Assembly (NCBI RefSeq): GCF_014204415.1
Contig: NZ_JACHLE010000001.1
Coordinates: 620,001-684,000 of the forward strand
Origin: Chryseobacterium defluvii
GTDB lineage: Bacteria; Bacteroidota; Bacteroidia; Flavobacteriales; Weeksellaceae
Length of the DNA: 64,000 nucleotides
Direction of reading: 5' to 3'
The notes beneath the pieces are model-generated. The model made no database searches and was not told the DNA's origin. It saw nothing but the letters and a program-made list of their open reading frames with translations. Each line of letters opens with the position of its first letter. The stretch's first letter is position 1. Below are positions 40,102 to 48,395 of the stretch, in pieces. The translations under genes and the position numbers were made by a program.

Positions 40102-42797
40102 AATTCCTCAATAAGATCATTCATGAATTATTGTCCCAAAACACGGATCTTTCCGTGTTCAATATCGTTCTGCCCGGAAAGCGGCCTATTGTTTTTATCA
40201 GGCAGATCCTAGAGGAAAATAATTATTCAGGATTTCTTCCCAATTTTTTTACCATAGAGGAATTAATCGACCGGATAGCTGATAAACAGGCTGTTCAGGG
40301 AATTGCGCTGTGGCTTTTTGCATTCGATGTGTATAAAGGCCTCCACCTTATTCCTGATGATGATTTTGCCGGTTTTCTGAAATGGTTTCCTACTCTGCAA
40401 AAGGATTGGGACGATATTCTTAAATTTTCAGAAAGCGATCATGCTGTTTTGCAGTATATGTTTGATGAGGAAAGAATAAAGGACTGGGCGCAGAATTTGG
40501 GGAAAGAAGAGGAGGTTCCGAGGAAAAAATTCCTTAATTTCTGGAAAAATATGAACATTTTTCTTCCCGAATTAAAGAAAAAGCTACAGGAGAAAGACTG
40601 GGCTACCTCGGGAATGATCCATGAAACGGCCAAAGCCCGGATAGAAGCATATGCTAAAAATACCTCCGAGCAATTCGTTTTTTGCGGTTTCAATGCCTTT
40701 ACACCCGTAGAGGAGAAGCTGGTAAGAAGCCTTTTACAGTGGGATAAGGCACAATGCTTTTTTCAGGCAGACCGGTATTATTTCGATGATGAAAGACAGG
40801 AAGCCGGGAAATTTCTCAGGAATCATAAAACATGGAAAGAATTTAATGACAGCAGGGCTTTTCAATGGATAGAAGATGATTTTAACCAGCCTAAAAACAT
40901 AAAGGTCTATGAAGTTTCGGGGAACGTGACCCAAACCAAGATCCTGCCTGAAATTTTCAAAGAAATAGATAATAAGACCTATTCCGATACTGCTGTGGTG
41001 CTGTTGGATGAAAACCTGCTGCCTGCCAGTCTGGATGTAATGCATAGTGTTGAAAATCTGAATATTACTATGGGTTTTCCTTTGAAGAATTTATCCTTTT
41101 CCAATGCGGTAAAGCAGCTGTTCTACCTTCAGAAGCAGCTTGAAAAGAATAAAACGTCCTATTACTATAAAGATGTATTCCCTATCCTTGAAGAGCTTCC
41201 TAAATCAGCTGAAGATGAGCAGATTATCAACGAATTTAAAACAAAAATAGAGGAGAGGAATATTGTTTACATTTCCTGGAAACTATTCGAAGAGCTTTTG
41301 GGAGAAATTACCTATTTTAACCTTCTTCAGAAAGCAGAATCTGTAAATGTATATCTGGATATGCTCATTACATTCTGCAGGCAGGTAAAATGGCTGGATA
41401 TAGATGATATCCAGTACGAAAATGTTTCTCATTTTGAAAATGCGTTCAGGGTCATAAAAAATCAGTTGAGCCCTTATGATTTTGAGATCAAAATGGAAAC
41501 GCTGGAAATTCTGATCAATCAGTATGTGAATTCAGAAAGTATTGATTTTCAGGGTGAGCCTTTGAGAGGCCTGCAGATCATGGGACTTTTGGAGACCAGG
41601 CTTTTAAATTTCGACAATGTGATTATGCTATCTGTGAATGAAGGGAAGCTTCCTTTGGGAAATTCGCAGAATACTTATATTCCTTTTGATATCAGGAAAT
41701 ATTTTGACCTCCATACCTTTCTTGAAAATGACAGCATTTATGCCTATCATTTTTACAGGCTGATCCAGGATTCAAAAAATGTTCATTTGCTGTATAATGC
41801 ATTAAGTTCCGGAGTAAATACAGGAGAAAAAAGCAGGTTTATCACCCAGATAGAAATGGAAAGTGATCACCCTATCGAACATCTCATCATTGAGAATTCT
41901 TCAGAACCTATCATGAGTCAGCCCATAGAGATTCCTAAAACCGATATTGTTCTCGAAAGACTTGAAAAATGGAAGGAAAAAGTGTCGGCTTCCCATCTCA
42001 CGAGCTACCTTTATAATCCTATTGATTTTTACCTTTCAAAGATCCTGAATACTTCTGAAACGGATGAGATCGAAGAGGAACTTTCCGTGAAAAATTACGG
42101 AAACCTTGTTCATTATTCACTTCAAGAAATATATGAAGTACTTAAAGGTAAAATATTAAAAGAAAGCGATTTAGAAAAATCAATTAAAGCAATAGATCAA
42201 TATATAAATATCGCTATAGAAAAGCTGAAACATCAGCCTGAGTTCTATGAAAAAGGGATGAACTATATTCATAAAGCGATCGCAAAAAAGGTGATAGAAA
42301 ATATATTGAGACACGATCTTGAACTGGTAAAGAAAGGAAATAAACTGGAGATTCTGGCTATAGAAAGAAGGTTTGAAAATGTGGATTTTTATCTTGATGA
42401 CAACAATACGGATAAAATTTCTTTCTTTGGTTTTATTGACAGGATAGACCGCCTGAACGGAACGTTGAGGATCATTGACTATAAAACGGCCAAGATCAAA
42501 AACCTCACGGTAAAGATTGATGAGGAGAATATAGCCGAATACTTTCATAATAATGACAGAAAGCAGGCACTTCAGTTGTGTATTTATCATTATATCATCC
42601 AAAATTTGCCTGAATTCTGGGGCTTTCCCATAGAAACAGGCATCTGGAGCTTTGCGGAATCCAAAAAAGGGGTAGTACCACTTCAGTTTGAAAGAGGAAA
42701 TATTGATGATGCAATGAGATCTGTCAGAAACCTGATCTTAGAGATTTTAAACCCCGATATCAGCTTTATTGAGAAGAGTAAAACCTACTCCAATTAA
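40098..42797 (+). CDS. PD-(D/E)XK nuclease protein, AddB-like
   Basis: An 899-aa protein that resembles the nuclease-helicase AddB/RexB partner of bacterial double-strand break repair. The N-terminal half is UvrD-helicase-like but degenerate (IVLPGKRPIVFIRQIL near the start in place of a clear Walker A). The C-terminus holds the RecB-type nuclease: HYSLQEIYE, then GFIDRIDRLNG and IIDYKTAK with the catalytic Asp and Lys, followed by QALQLCIYHY. No iron-sulfur cysteine cluster is seen, unlike Bacillus AddB. The start is TTG at 40098 overlapping the preceding stop. A helicase partner is not in the window. Confidence 0.85.
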   Translation: MKFLNKIIHELLSQNTDLSVFNIVLPGKRPIVFIRQILEENNYSGFLPNFFTIEELIDRIADKQAVQGIALWLFAFDVYKGLHLIPDDDFAGFLKWFPTLQKDWDDILKFSESDHAVLQYMFDEERIKDWAQNLGKEEEVPRKKFLNFWKNMNIFLPELKKKLQEKDWATSGMIHETAKARIEAYAKNTSEQFVFCGFNAFTPVEEKLVRSLLQWDKAQCFFQADRYYFDDERQEAGKFLRNHKTWKEFNDSRAFQWIEDDFNQPKNIKVYEVSGNVTQTKILPEIFKEIDNKTYSDTAVVLLDENLLPASLDVMHSVENLNITMGFPLKNLSFSNAVKQLFYLQKQLEKNKTSYYYKDVFPILEELPKSAEDEQIINEFKTKIEERNIVYISWKLFEELLGEITYFNLLQKAESVNVYLDMLITFCRQVKWLDIDDIQYENVSHFENAFRVIKNQLSPYDFEIKMETLEILINQYVNSESIDFQGEPLRGLQIMGLLETRLLNFDNVIMLSVNEGKLPLGNSQNTYIPFDIRKYFDLHTFLENDSIYAYHFYRLIQDSKNVHLLYNALSSGVNTGEKSRFITQIEMESDHPIEHLIIENSSEPIMSQPIEIPKTDIVLERLEKWKEKVSASHLTSYLYNPIDFYLSKILNTSETDEIEEELSVKNYGNLVHYSLQEIYEVLKGKILKESDLEKSIKAIDQYINIAIEKLKHQPEFYEKGMNYIHKAIAKKVIENILRHDLELVKKGNKLEILAIERRFENVDFYLDDNNTDKISFFGFIDRIDRLNGTLRIIDYKTAKIKNLTVKIDEENIAEYFHNNDRKQALQLCIYHYIIQNLPEFWGFPIETGIWSFAESKKGVVPLQFERGNIDDAMRSVRNLILEILNPDISFIEKSKTYSN

Positions 42798-42825
42798 AAA
42801 TGCACTCCATTGCTGAAATGCATTT
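42798..42825. terminator. Weak hairpin between convergent genes
   Basis: AAATGCA, 14-base loop, TGCATTT then CAATTTG. Only seven pairs, so a tentative terminator. Confidence 0.35.
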
Positions 42826-42861
42826 CAATTTGATAATAAGAATTGTTATTGAGAAGGTTAG

Positions 42862-44805
42862 CTATTCGATTTTTATTTTTTTGGTTACGGTTTTTCCATT
42901 GTTGTGTGCGATCTTTACCACATAAATTCCCGGTTCAAGGCTATTGGACTCAAACTGATCTTTATTCATATCTTCATTCTGAACCAAAGCCCCGGAAATA
43001 TGATAAATACTTATATTTTTCATGACATCCCTGCTTCTGGCAATGATCTTTTGGTTCTGGGTATATAGTTCAGCAGTATTGTTTCCGCCAATACTTCTGA
43101 TCTGTTTATTGAATTGCAGGTTGTAATATTGTGTAACTACTTCAAAGGTATAGGTTTGCCCGCCAATATCATTTAAACTGATGCCTCCATCCTCATGATA
43201 CTGTTCCTGAGAAACAGATCTTATCAGGTTTTGATCCTGATCAAAAATATTGACGGCAATTAATTCATCCTGACCGATTTTTAAGCTTAAAATATTATTA
43301 TTCACGGATTTTACAATATCATTTTCAGATACTGTTTCCGGAGTATCTTTTACATAAGGAATAAGGCTTCCTGTATTATCAGCTGTTTTCAGCAGGTAAA
43401 CCCCGTCTTTCAATGAAACCAGACTATTCGCTGATGCTGCTTTACGTTCAGTTTTTTCCTGGTTAAAATCTATGATCTCGATCAGTTCTTTTCCCTGTAA
43501 GTCAGGTTTTATCTGAGACGTGTAAGTGTAATTATTTTTTGGACTGTTTTCAGCCTGTTTTGAAGTCAGCATCGCCCATTCATTAAAAATTCCCCCGCTT
43601 CTTAACGTATTGAATTTGGCATTGGATGCCAGAACGAAAGGGACAATTCCTCCTATATGTCCCAAAGGCCCCCAATAAAAGGATTCTAATTTGTATTTGT
43701 TAAGGTCCCACCACGGGTAATAGCCTCGCTGGACATCTATTGTCTTTGAAGTGTTATCCGGATGAATGGCCAGATCTACGGTAGAATGCCCTAAAGTCAT
43801 AGGGGTTTTATTATACCAGTCATAAACATCGTTTGCCCTGAGACATTGTCTTAATTTACTGTTGGGATTATTAGTTACTTCATTTACAAAATTGGTGGTA
43901 AACAGCTTTCTCCATAGTAAAGGCCCCCATAGCAGTCCTCCGTTTTCCTGGATCACATGATGGTTATACTTATCGAGATATTCTGTGGAGATAACCTCTG
44001 AAATGTTATTGGTATATGTTTTATATCCTGTATTATTACAGGTATTGACAACATTTGCAATAAATGAGGTGAAAGGATATACATCCTTTTCCAATACTCC
44101 TTTCTGAAGGGTAACTCCGGAAAAGTCATAAGGGCCGTCACCCATATAGGCATATTTGAATTTCAGGTTGCCGGGATTGGAAATGCTCAGTTTCTTTAAT
44201 GTGGACATGGCAGCATGGGCACCCTGGGAATAGCCTGTCAGGAAATATTCATTGTAACGTTTAACTCCCTGCTGGATTAAAACCTTATTCGCTGCTGTTA
44301 CAAAATCAATGGTTGCACCGGCTTCGGTAGGATAGTGTACATAAGGGTGAGTTCCTTCTCCGGATCCCATTCCCACATAATCCGGCGCCATCAGGATATA
44401 ACCATTCAATACGTAAGATAATTCAACTACAAATCCGGCATACATTACTCCTTTTAAGTTGGAAGGGACATTATCTCTGCTGTCTGTAGTTCCATGATCT
44501 GAAACCACGGTTGAGAGCTTATAATTGGCATTAGGATACATAAGCAGCCCTGTAGCTTTCACCAGATTATTATTTTCGTTTCTGGTATAGTAGGTGATCT
44601 TGTAAGCTTTCAGCCCGACATTAAAGCTGTTAAGATAACTGACAAAGTCGGGAGCATTCTGATCTCCAAGATTATTGGCAATAAAACTGATAACTCCCTG
44701 TGGCGTCAGGTCAAGTTTTTGTTCTACACTTACAACATCTCCTGCCTGCTGGGCAAAATAGAACGGAGCGGTGAAATTTAGCAAAAGGGTAGTGATTTTT
44801 TTCAT
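42862..44805 (-). CDS. T9SS-sorted alpha/beta hydrolase (lipase/esterase-like)
   Basis: A 647-aa secreted protein. After the signal peptide (FTAPFYFAQ) comes an alpha/beta hydrolase domain with an LMAPDYVGMGSGEG strand-turn and nucleophile elbow GYSQG near residue 195; the catalytic His is probably in a GHSTVDLAIHPDN or LGHIGG segment. Residues about 430-560 are a linker rich in Ser and Asn. The C-terminal 75 residues form a type A sorting domain (YHISGALVQNEDM, LEPGIYVVKI, KKIKIE), which directs export through the type IX secretion system to the surface or medium. It may cleave lipids or acyl esters; the substrate is not evident. Confidence 0.88.
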   Translation of the reverse strand: MKKITTLLLNFTAPFYFAQQAGDVVSVEQKLDLTPQGVISFIANNLGDQNAPDFVSYLNSFNVGLKAYKITYYTRNENNNLVKATGLLMYPNANYKLSTVVSDHGTTDSRDNVPSNLKGVMYAGFVVELSYVLNGYILMAPDYVGMGSGEGTHPYVHYPTEAGATIDFVTAANKVLIQQGVKRYNEYFLTGYSQGAHAAMSTLKKLSISNPGNLKFKYAYMGDGPYDFSGVTLQKGVLEKDVYPFTSFIANVVNTCNNTGYKTYTNNISEVISTEYLDKYNHHVIQENGGLLWGPLLWRKLFTTNFVNEVTNNPNSKLRQCLRANDVYDWYNKTPMTLGHSTVDLAIHPDNTSKTIDVQRGYYPWWDLNKYKLESFYWGPLGHIGGIVPFVLASNAKFNTLRSGGIFNEWAMLTSKQAENSPKNNYTYTSQIKPDLQGKELIEIIDFNQEKTERKAASANSLVSLKDGVYLLKTADNTGSLIPYVKDTPETVSENDIVKSVNNNILSLKIGQDELIAVNIFDQDQNLIRSVSQEQYHEDGGISLNDIGGQTYTFEVVTQYYNLQFNKQIRSIGGNNTAELYTQNQKIIARSRDVMKNISIYHISGALVQNEDMNKDQFESNSLEPGIYVVKIAHNNGKTVTKKIKIE

Positions 44806-44918
44806 ATTGATATTTTAAGCTTTGATCAAGTTAATTACTTTCAATAAACCGGACAAAATATTAAAGCATCAATAATTATTCAGTGAATATAAATTCCCCG
44901 TAATGGGACCAAAAAAGT

Positions 44919-44943
44919 GGTGTCCGGCTGAAGGCCGGACACC
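44919..44943 (-). terminator. Terminator of the acyl-CoA dehydrogenase gene
   Basis: GGTGTCCGGC, loop TGAAG, GCCGGACACC; on the minus strand the stem is followed by ACTTTTTTGG. Confidence 0.85.
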
Positions 44944-44964
44944 GCATAATATATTTTTACTTTC

Positions 44965-46143
44965 TTAAAAAGCGTTGATCCCTGTAATATCAAGACCGGT
45001 GATCAATAAATGCACATCATGTGTACCTTCATAAGTGATCACAGATTCTAGGTTGGCAGCATGCCTCATCATCGGGAATTCACCCATGATACCCATTCCG
45101 CCCAGGATTTGTCTGGATTCCCTTGCAATGTCAATTGCCATTTTCACATTATTTCTTTTAGCCATTGAAATTTGGGCAGGAGAAGCTTTGTGAGCATTTT
45201 TAAGGTTTCCTAATTGCAGGCAAAGCAATTGTGCTTTGGTGATCTCAGTTAAAAATTCAGCCAGTTTTTTCTGCTGGAGCTGATAAGAACCAATAGGTTT
45301 CCCAAATTGTTTTCTTTCCTTGGAATACTGCACAGCAGTACAGTAGCAATCGATGGCAGCACCAATTACTCCCCATGAAATTCCATATCTGGCAGAATTC
45401 AGGCAGGATAAAGGCCCTTTCAAACCTGTAACTCCCGGAAGAAGGTTCTCCTTCGGAACTTTTACATCATTGAATACCAGTTCCCCAGTTTTGGATGCTC
45501 TTAAGCTCCATTTATTATGGGTTTCAGGAGTAGTGAAACCTTCCATGCCTCTTTCCACGACCAATCCCTGTACTTTCCCTTCCTCATTTTTAGCCCAAAC
45601 CACAGCAATATCGCACAAAGGAGAATTGGTGATCCACATTTTGGCACCATTCAGTAGGTAATGGTCACCCATATCCTTGAAGTTGGTTTCCATTGAGCTT
45701 GGATCAGATCCGTGATTAGGTTCGGTAAGACCAAAAGACCCGATCATTTCTCCGGAAGCTAATTTTGGCAAATATTTTCTTTTCTGTTCTTCAGAACCAT
45801 ATTCATTGATGGGGAACATGACTAGGGAGCTTTGTACGGAAGCAGCAGAACGTACTGCGGAATCTCCTCTCTCCAGCTCCTGCATGATAAGGCCGTAAGA
45901 GATTTGGTCCAGCCCGGAACCTCCGTATTCTACCGGAATATAAGGGCCAAGGGCTCCAATTTTCCCCAATTCTTTCATTAATCCGGGTAAATCAGTATGA
46001 TTTTGTGCGGCATGATCGATCTGCGGCATGACAAAACTTTCCACCCAGTCTCTTATAGACTGACGGATCAGCTTGTGTTCTTCAGTAAGTAAAGCATCAA
46101 TTCCATAGTAATCAGGGATGCTTGTAAGGGGATAATATGACAT
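44965..46143 (-). CDS. gcdH: Glutaryl-CoA dehydrogenase-like acyl-CoA dehydrogenase
   Basis: A 392-aa FAD enzyme converting glutaryl-CoA to crotonyl-CoA, a step of lysine and tryptophan breakdown. FAD-binding and active-site features are GSFGLTEPNHGSDPSS, KMWITNSP, YSKERKQFGKPIGSYQLQQ, and the catalytic-base segment TYEGTHDVHLLITG near the C-terminus, whose glutamate is conserved in this family. The arginine-rich substrate pocket matches the glutaryl enzyme better than fatty acyl dehydrogenases. It stands alone between convergent or unlinked genes. Confidence 0.85.
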   Translation of the reverse strand: MSYYPLTSIPDYYGIDALLTEEHKLIRQSIRDWVESFVMPQIDHAAQNHTDLPGLMKELGKIGALGPYIPVEYGGSGLDQISYGLIMQELERGDSAVRSAASVQSSLVMFPINEYGSEEQKRKYLPKLASGEMIGSFGLTEPNHGSDPSSMETNFKDMGDHYLLNGAKMWITNSPLCDIAVVWAKNEEGKVQGLVVERGMEGFTTPETHNKWSLRASKTGELVFNDVKVPKENLLPGVTGLKGPLSCLNSARYGISWGVIGAAIDCYCTAVQYSKERKQFGKPIGSYQLQQKKLAEFLTEITKAQLLCLQLGNLKNAHKASPAQISMAKRNNVKMAIDIARESRQILGGMGIMGEFPMMRHAANLESVITYEGTHDVHLLITGLDITGINAF

Positions 46144-46225
46144 GTTTTTTAATTTTTCTAAAAATAATACTTTTCAGGACTTCCGGAAAGTTTTTTTTAA
46201 TGTTTGAATAATGCATCTGGTGTTA

Positions 46226-47014
46226 TCAGCTTTCCTCTTCGTTGGAAATAGGATATTGCCCACTATAATTATGTACCTTATTTTTGAATTTATACAGATA
46301 AGGAGCCTTATTGGCAGAACCATCATACAGTTTTTCCAGCCTGTCTAGGATGTTCAGGCTTAATATTTTACGCTGGAAATTATTTCTCCGGAATTTTTGG
46401 CCTAAAATGGTCTCATAAAGGCTTTGCAGGTCTTTCATGGTAAACTTTTCCGGAAGGAGGTTGCTTGCCGCAGCCTCGGTATTAATATTCATTTGAAGGT
46501 ATTCCAGTCCCGTTTCTATGATCCTGTCATGATCGAAGGCCATTTTTGGAAGTTTATTCACTTCAAACCATTCGCAGGTCTCATTAAAGGCATCGGGAAA
46601 GGTATTTGCAATGGAAAAATCAATAAGGCTGCAGTATCCTACCGTGATGAATCTCTGGAAGATCCAGTGGTCTTTAGGAACTTCAATTCCTTTGTTTTTA
46701 AGCAAGATCCGATGGACGTTGTTTTCCGTACGGTCTATTCTTCCGAAGGTATGAAATTGTTTTAGAAAAATATCCTTAAGGTGTGTCCTTTCATACAAAA
46801 CACGTTCGGCAGCTTCTCTCAGATCTTCATCATTAAAGACAAAACCGCCGGGAAGCGACCACAGATCCAGATCATGATACTTTAAAAGAAGGACTTTCAG
46901 GATATTATTATGAAAGCCAAATATGGTACAGTCCACAGATAAATGAGCTACAAAATCTTTTGTATCAATAAGTTCCTGAAGACTGGTTTTGTTTTTTTGG
47001 CTGTTGATTTTCAT
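46226..47014 (-). CDS. NrtR-type transcriptional regulator (degenerate Nudix plus winged helix)
   Basis: A 262-aa protein joining a Nudix-like domain (about 20-160) to a C-terminal winged helix (about 180-250, with FTMKDLQSLYETILGQKFRR). The Nudix box is altered: after GGFVFNDED the core reads RVLYERTHL, so the REUxEE catalytic residues are lost and the domain probably only senses a ligand. In Bacteroidota such regulators control sugar utilization genes (AraR-like). It lies just downstream of the MFS gene and next to the glucan locus, so it is a likely local regulator. Confidence 0.85.
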   Translation of the reverse strand: MKINSQKNKTSLQELIDTKDFVAHLSVDCTIFGFHNNILKVLLLKYHDLDLWSLPGGFVFNDEDLREAAERVLYERTHLKDIFLKQFHTFGRIDRTENNVHRILLKNKGIEVPKDHWIFQRFITVGYCSLIDFSIANTFPDAFNETCEWFEVNKLPKMAFDHDRIIETGLEYLQMNINTEAAASNLLPEKFTMKDLQSLYETILGQKFRRNNFQRKILSLNILDRLEKLYDGSANKAPYLYKFKNKVHNYSGQYPISNEEES

Positions 47015-47037
47015 GAGCGTAAAAATAAAATTATTTT

Positions 47038-48225
47038 CTATATTTTCTTCTTAGCAAGATTAAAATATATTAAACTTATAAGCAAGAGTATGACAACAAA
47101 AAATAAAATATATAAAGGATAAAAGTTTAGTAGCTGATAACCAAACAATAACGACATGATGATCGAACTCACAGAACTTCCCAGGGACGAAAAAATAACA
47201 ATAAGGGATGTGAAAAGGTTAATTTTCTCTTTGTTCACCTGTGCGATCATCTTGGAATTGATGACAGGGTAGAGCGGAGATAAAAACAGGCCTATGACGG
47301 GGAATAGATAAAGAAGAGCCTTCGAATTTACTGAATCCGAGTATTGGATCAGTATAATGATGCATAAAACAGACATGATAGCCCCTAAACATGCGGTATA
47401 ATACTTTGATAGTGAAAATCTCTGGATAATATAGGCAGTTGCGGTTCTCCCCAAATAAGAAAATAAAGCCATGAATGATGAAGCCTGCAGGGCAAAAAAC
47501 GAGTTTACTTTCAGATGATTCCTGTAAAAAGAAGGCAGCCACGAATTAAAACTCTGTTCTATGAAAACAATGAAGAAGATTACGGCTAAAAATGCTGTTA
47601 CCGGGATATTGACAATACCCGAAAGATCTGATATAAGTCCCTGATGCTCTGTTTTTTTTGATTCCGAGATCTTTATTCTTGAGAAAAGATACAGCGTGAC
47701 CAGGCAAAGAAGCGAAATAAACAGGAAACCGAACTTCCAGAATTCAGAATATTTTCCCGAGATCAACCATCCAAAACCGATATTGACCACAAAAATACCG
47801 ATCATGAATGATGCTTCTACGCTGTTCATGGTTTTGGCAAGTGATTTTTCGTCGGAAATATTATTCCGGATAATCCCGAATACACAGATCTTTCCGATGG
47901 CAAAACAGGCCCCTATAATGGCAAACCACAGTTTATAAAACCAGAAAACTTCTACAAAAGGTAAAATACAAGAACAGATCCCGACAATAGCCAGAGCAGA
48001 CATTAATGCCTTTTTAGTTCCCATTTTACTGATGAAATTAACTGCAAATAGGGATATAAATGCGATGGGAAGATCCTTAAAAGACTCCAGGAACCCCAGT
48101 TTCTCATAGGTAATATTCGCTTCAGAAAGCTGTAAAATGACAATCCCCATACAATTCAGTACCATTGAAAAGATGAGAAAAGTAAGTTTTAGCGGAAGTG
48201 AAAAATGGGTCAGCTTGAGGCTCAT
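47038..48225 (-). CDS. MFS sugar permease
   Basis: A 395-aa major facilitator with about twelve membrane helices and no signal peptide. The loop between the first helices has the AVNFISKMGTKKAL variant of the MFS motif, and the second half shows the related YLGRTATAYIIQRF. It is divergent from the SusC gene, with a 170-base control region between, and precedes the NrtR-like gene. The likely role is uptake across the inner membrane of glucose or a short glucan made by the periplasmic enzymes of the locus; the sugar is inferred from context. Confidence 0.85.
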   Translation of the reverse strand: MSLKLTHFSLPLKLTFLIFSMVLNCMGIVILQLSEANITYEKLGFLESFKDLPIAFISLFAVNFISKMGTKKALMSALAIVGICSCILPFVEVFWFYKLWFAIIGACFAIGKICVFGIIRNNISDEKSLAKTMNSVEASFMIGIFVVNIGFGWLISGKYSEFWKFGFLFISLLCLVTLYLFSRIKISESKKTEHQGLISDLSGIVNIPVTAFLAVIFFIVFIEQSFNSWLPSFYRNHLKVNSFFALQASSFMALFSYLGRTATAYIIQRFSLSKYYTACLGAIMSVLCIIILIQYSDSVNSKALLYLFPVIGLFLSPLYPVINSKMIAQVNKEKINLFTSLIVIFSSLGSSVSSIIMSLLFGYQLLNFYPLYILFFVVILLLISLIYFNLAKKKI

Positions 48226-48395
48226 TTTGGGGACGGTTTTTACTGGATTTTTATGGTTTTTGGCAAATTTTGATATAAAATATAAGGCTTTCAGGCCCCA
48301 AAAATAAACGAAAAATTAAAATATTTGTTAATATAATGTTAATTATTTGAAAAAAAATATATTTTTATTGTCTCACAATGAGAATTAAAAACTAA
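48226..48395. promoter_or_regulatory. Divergent control region of the glucan locus
   Basis: 170 AT-rich bases between the MFS and SusC genes. TCTCA-CAA-TGAGA, a 5-bp inverted repeat at 48371-48383, lies close to the SusC start. No exact TAnnTTTG box was found on either strand. Confidence 0.5.
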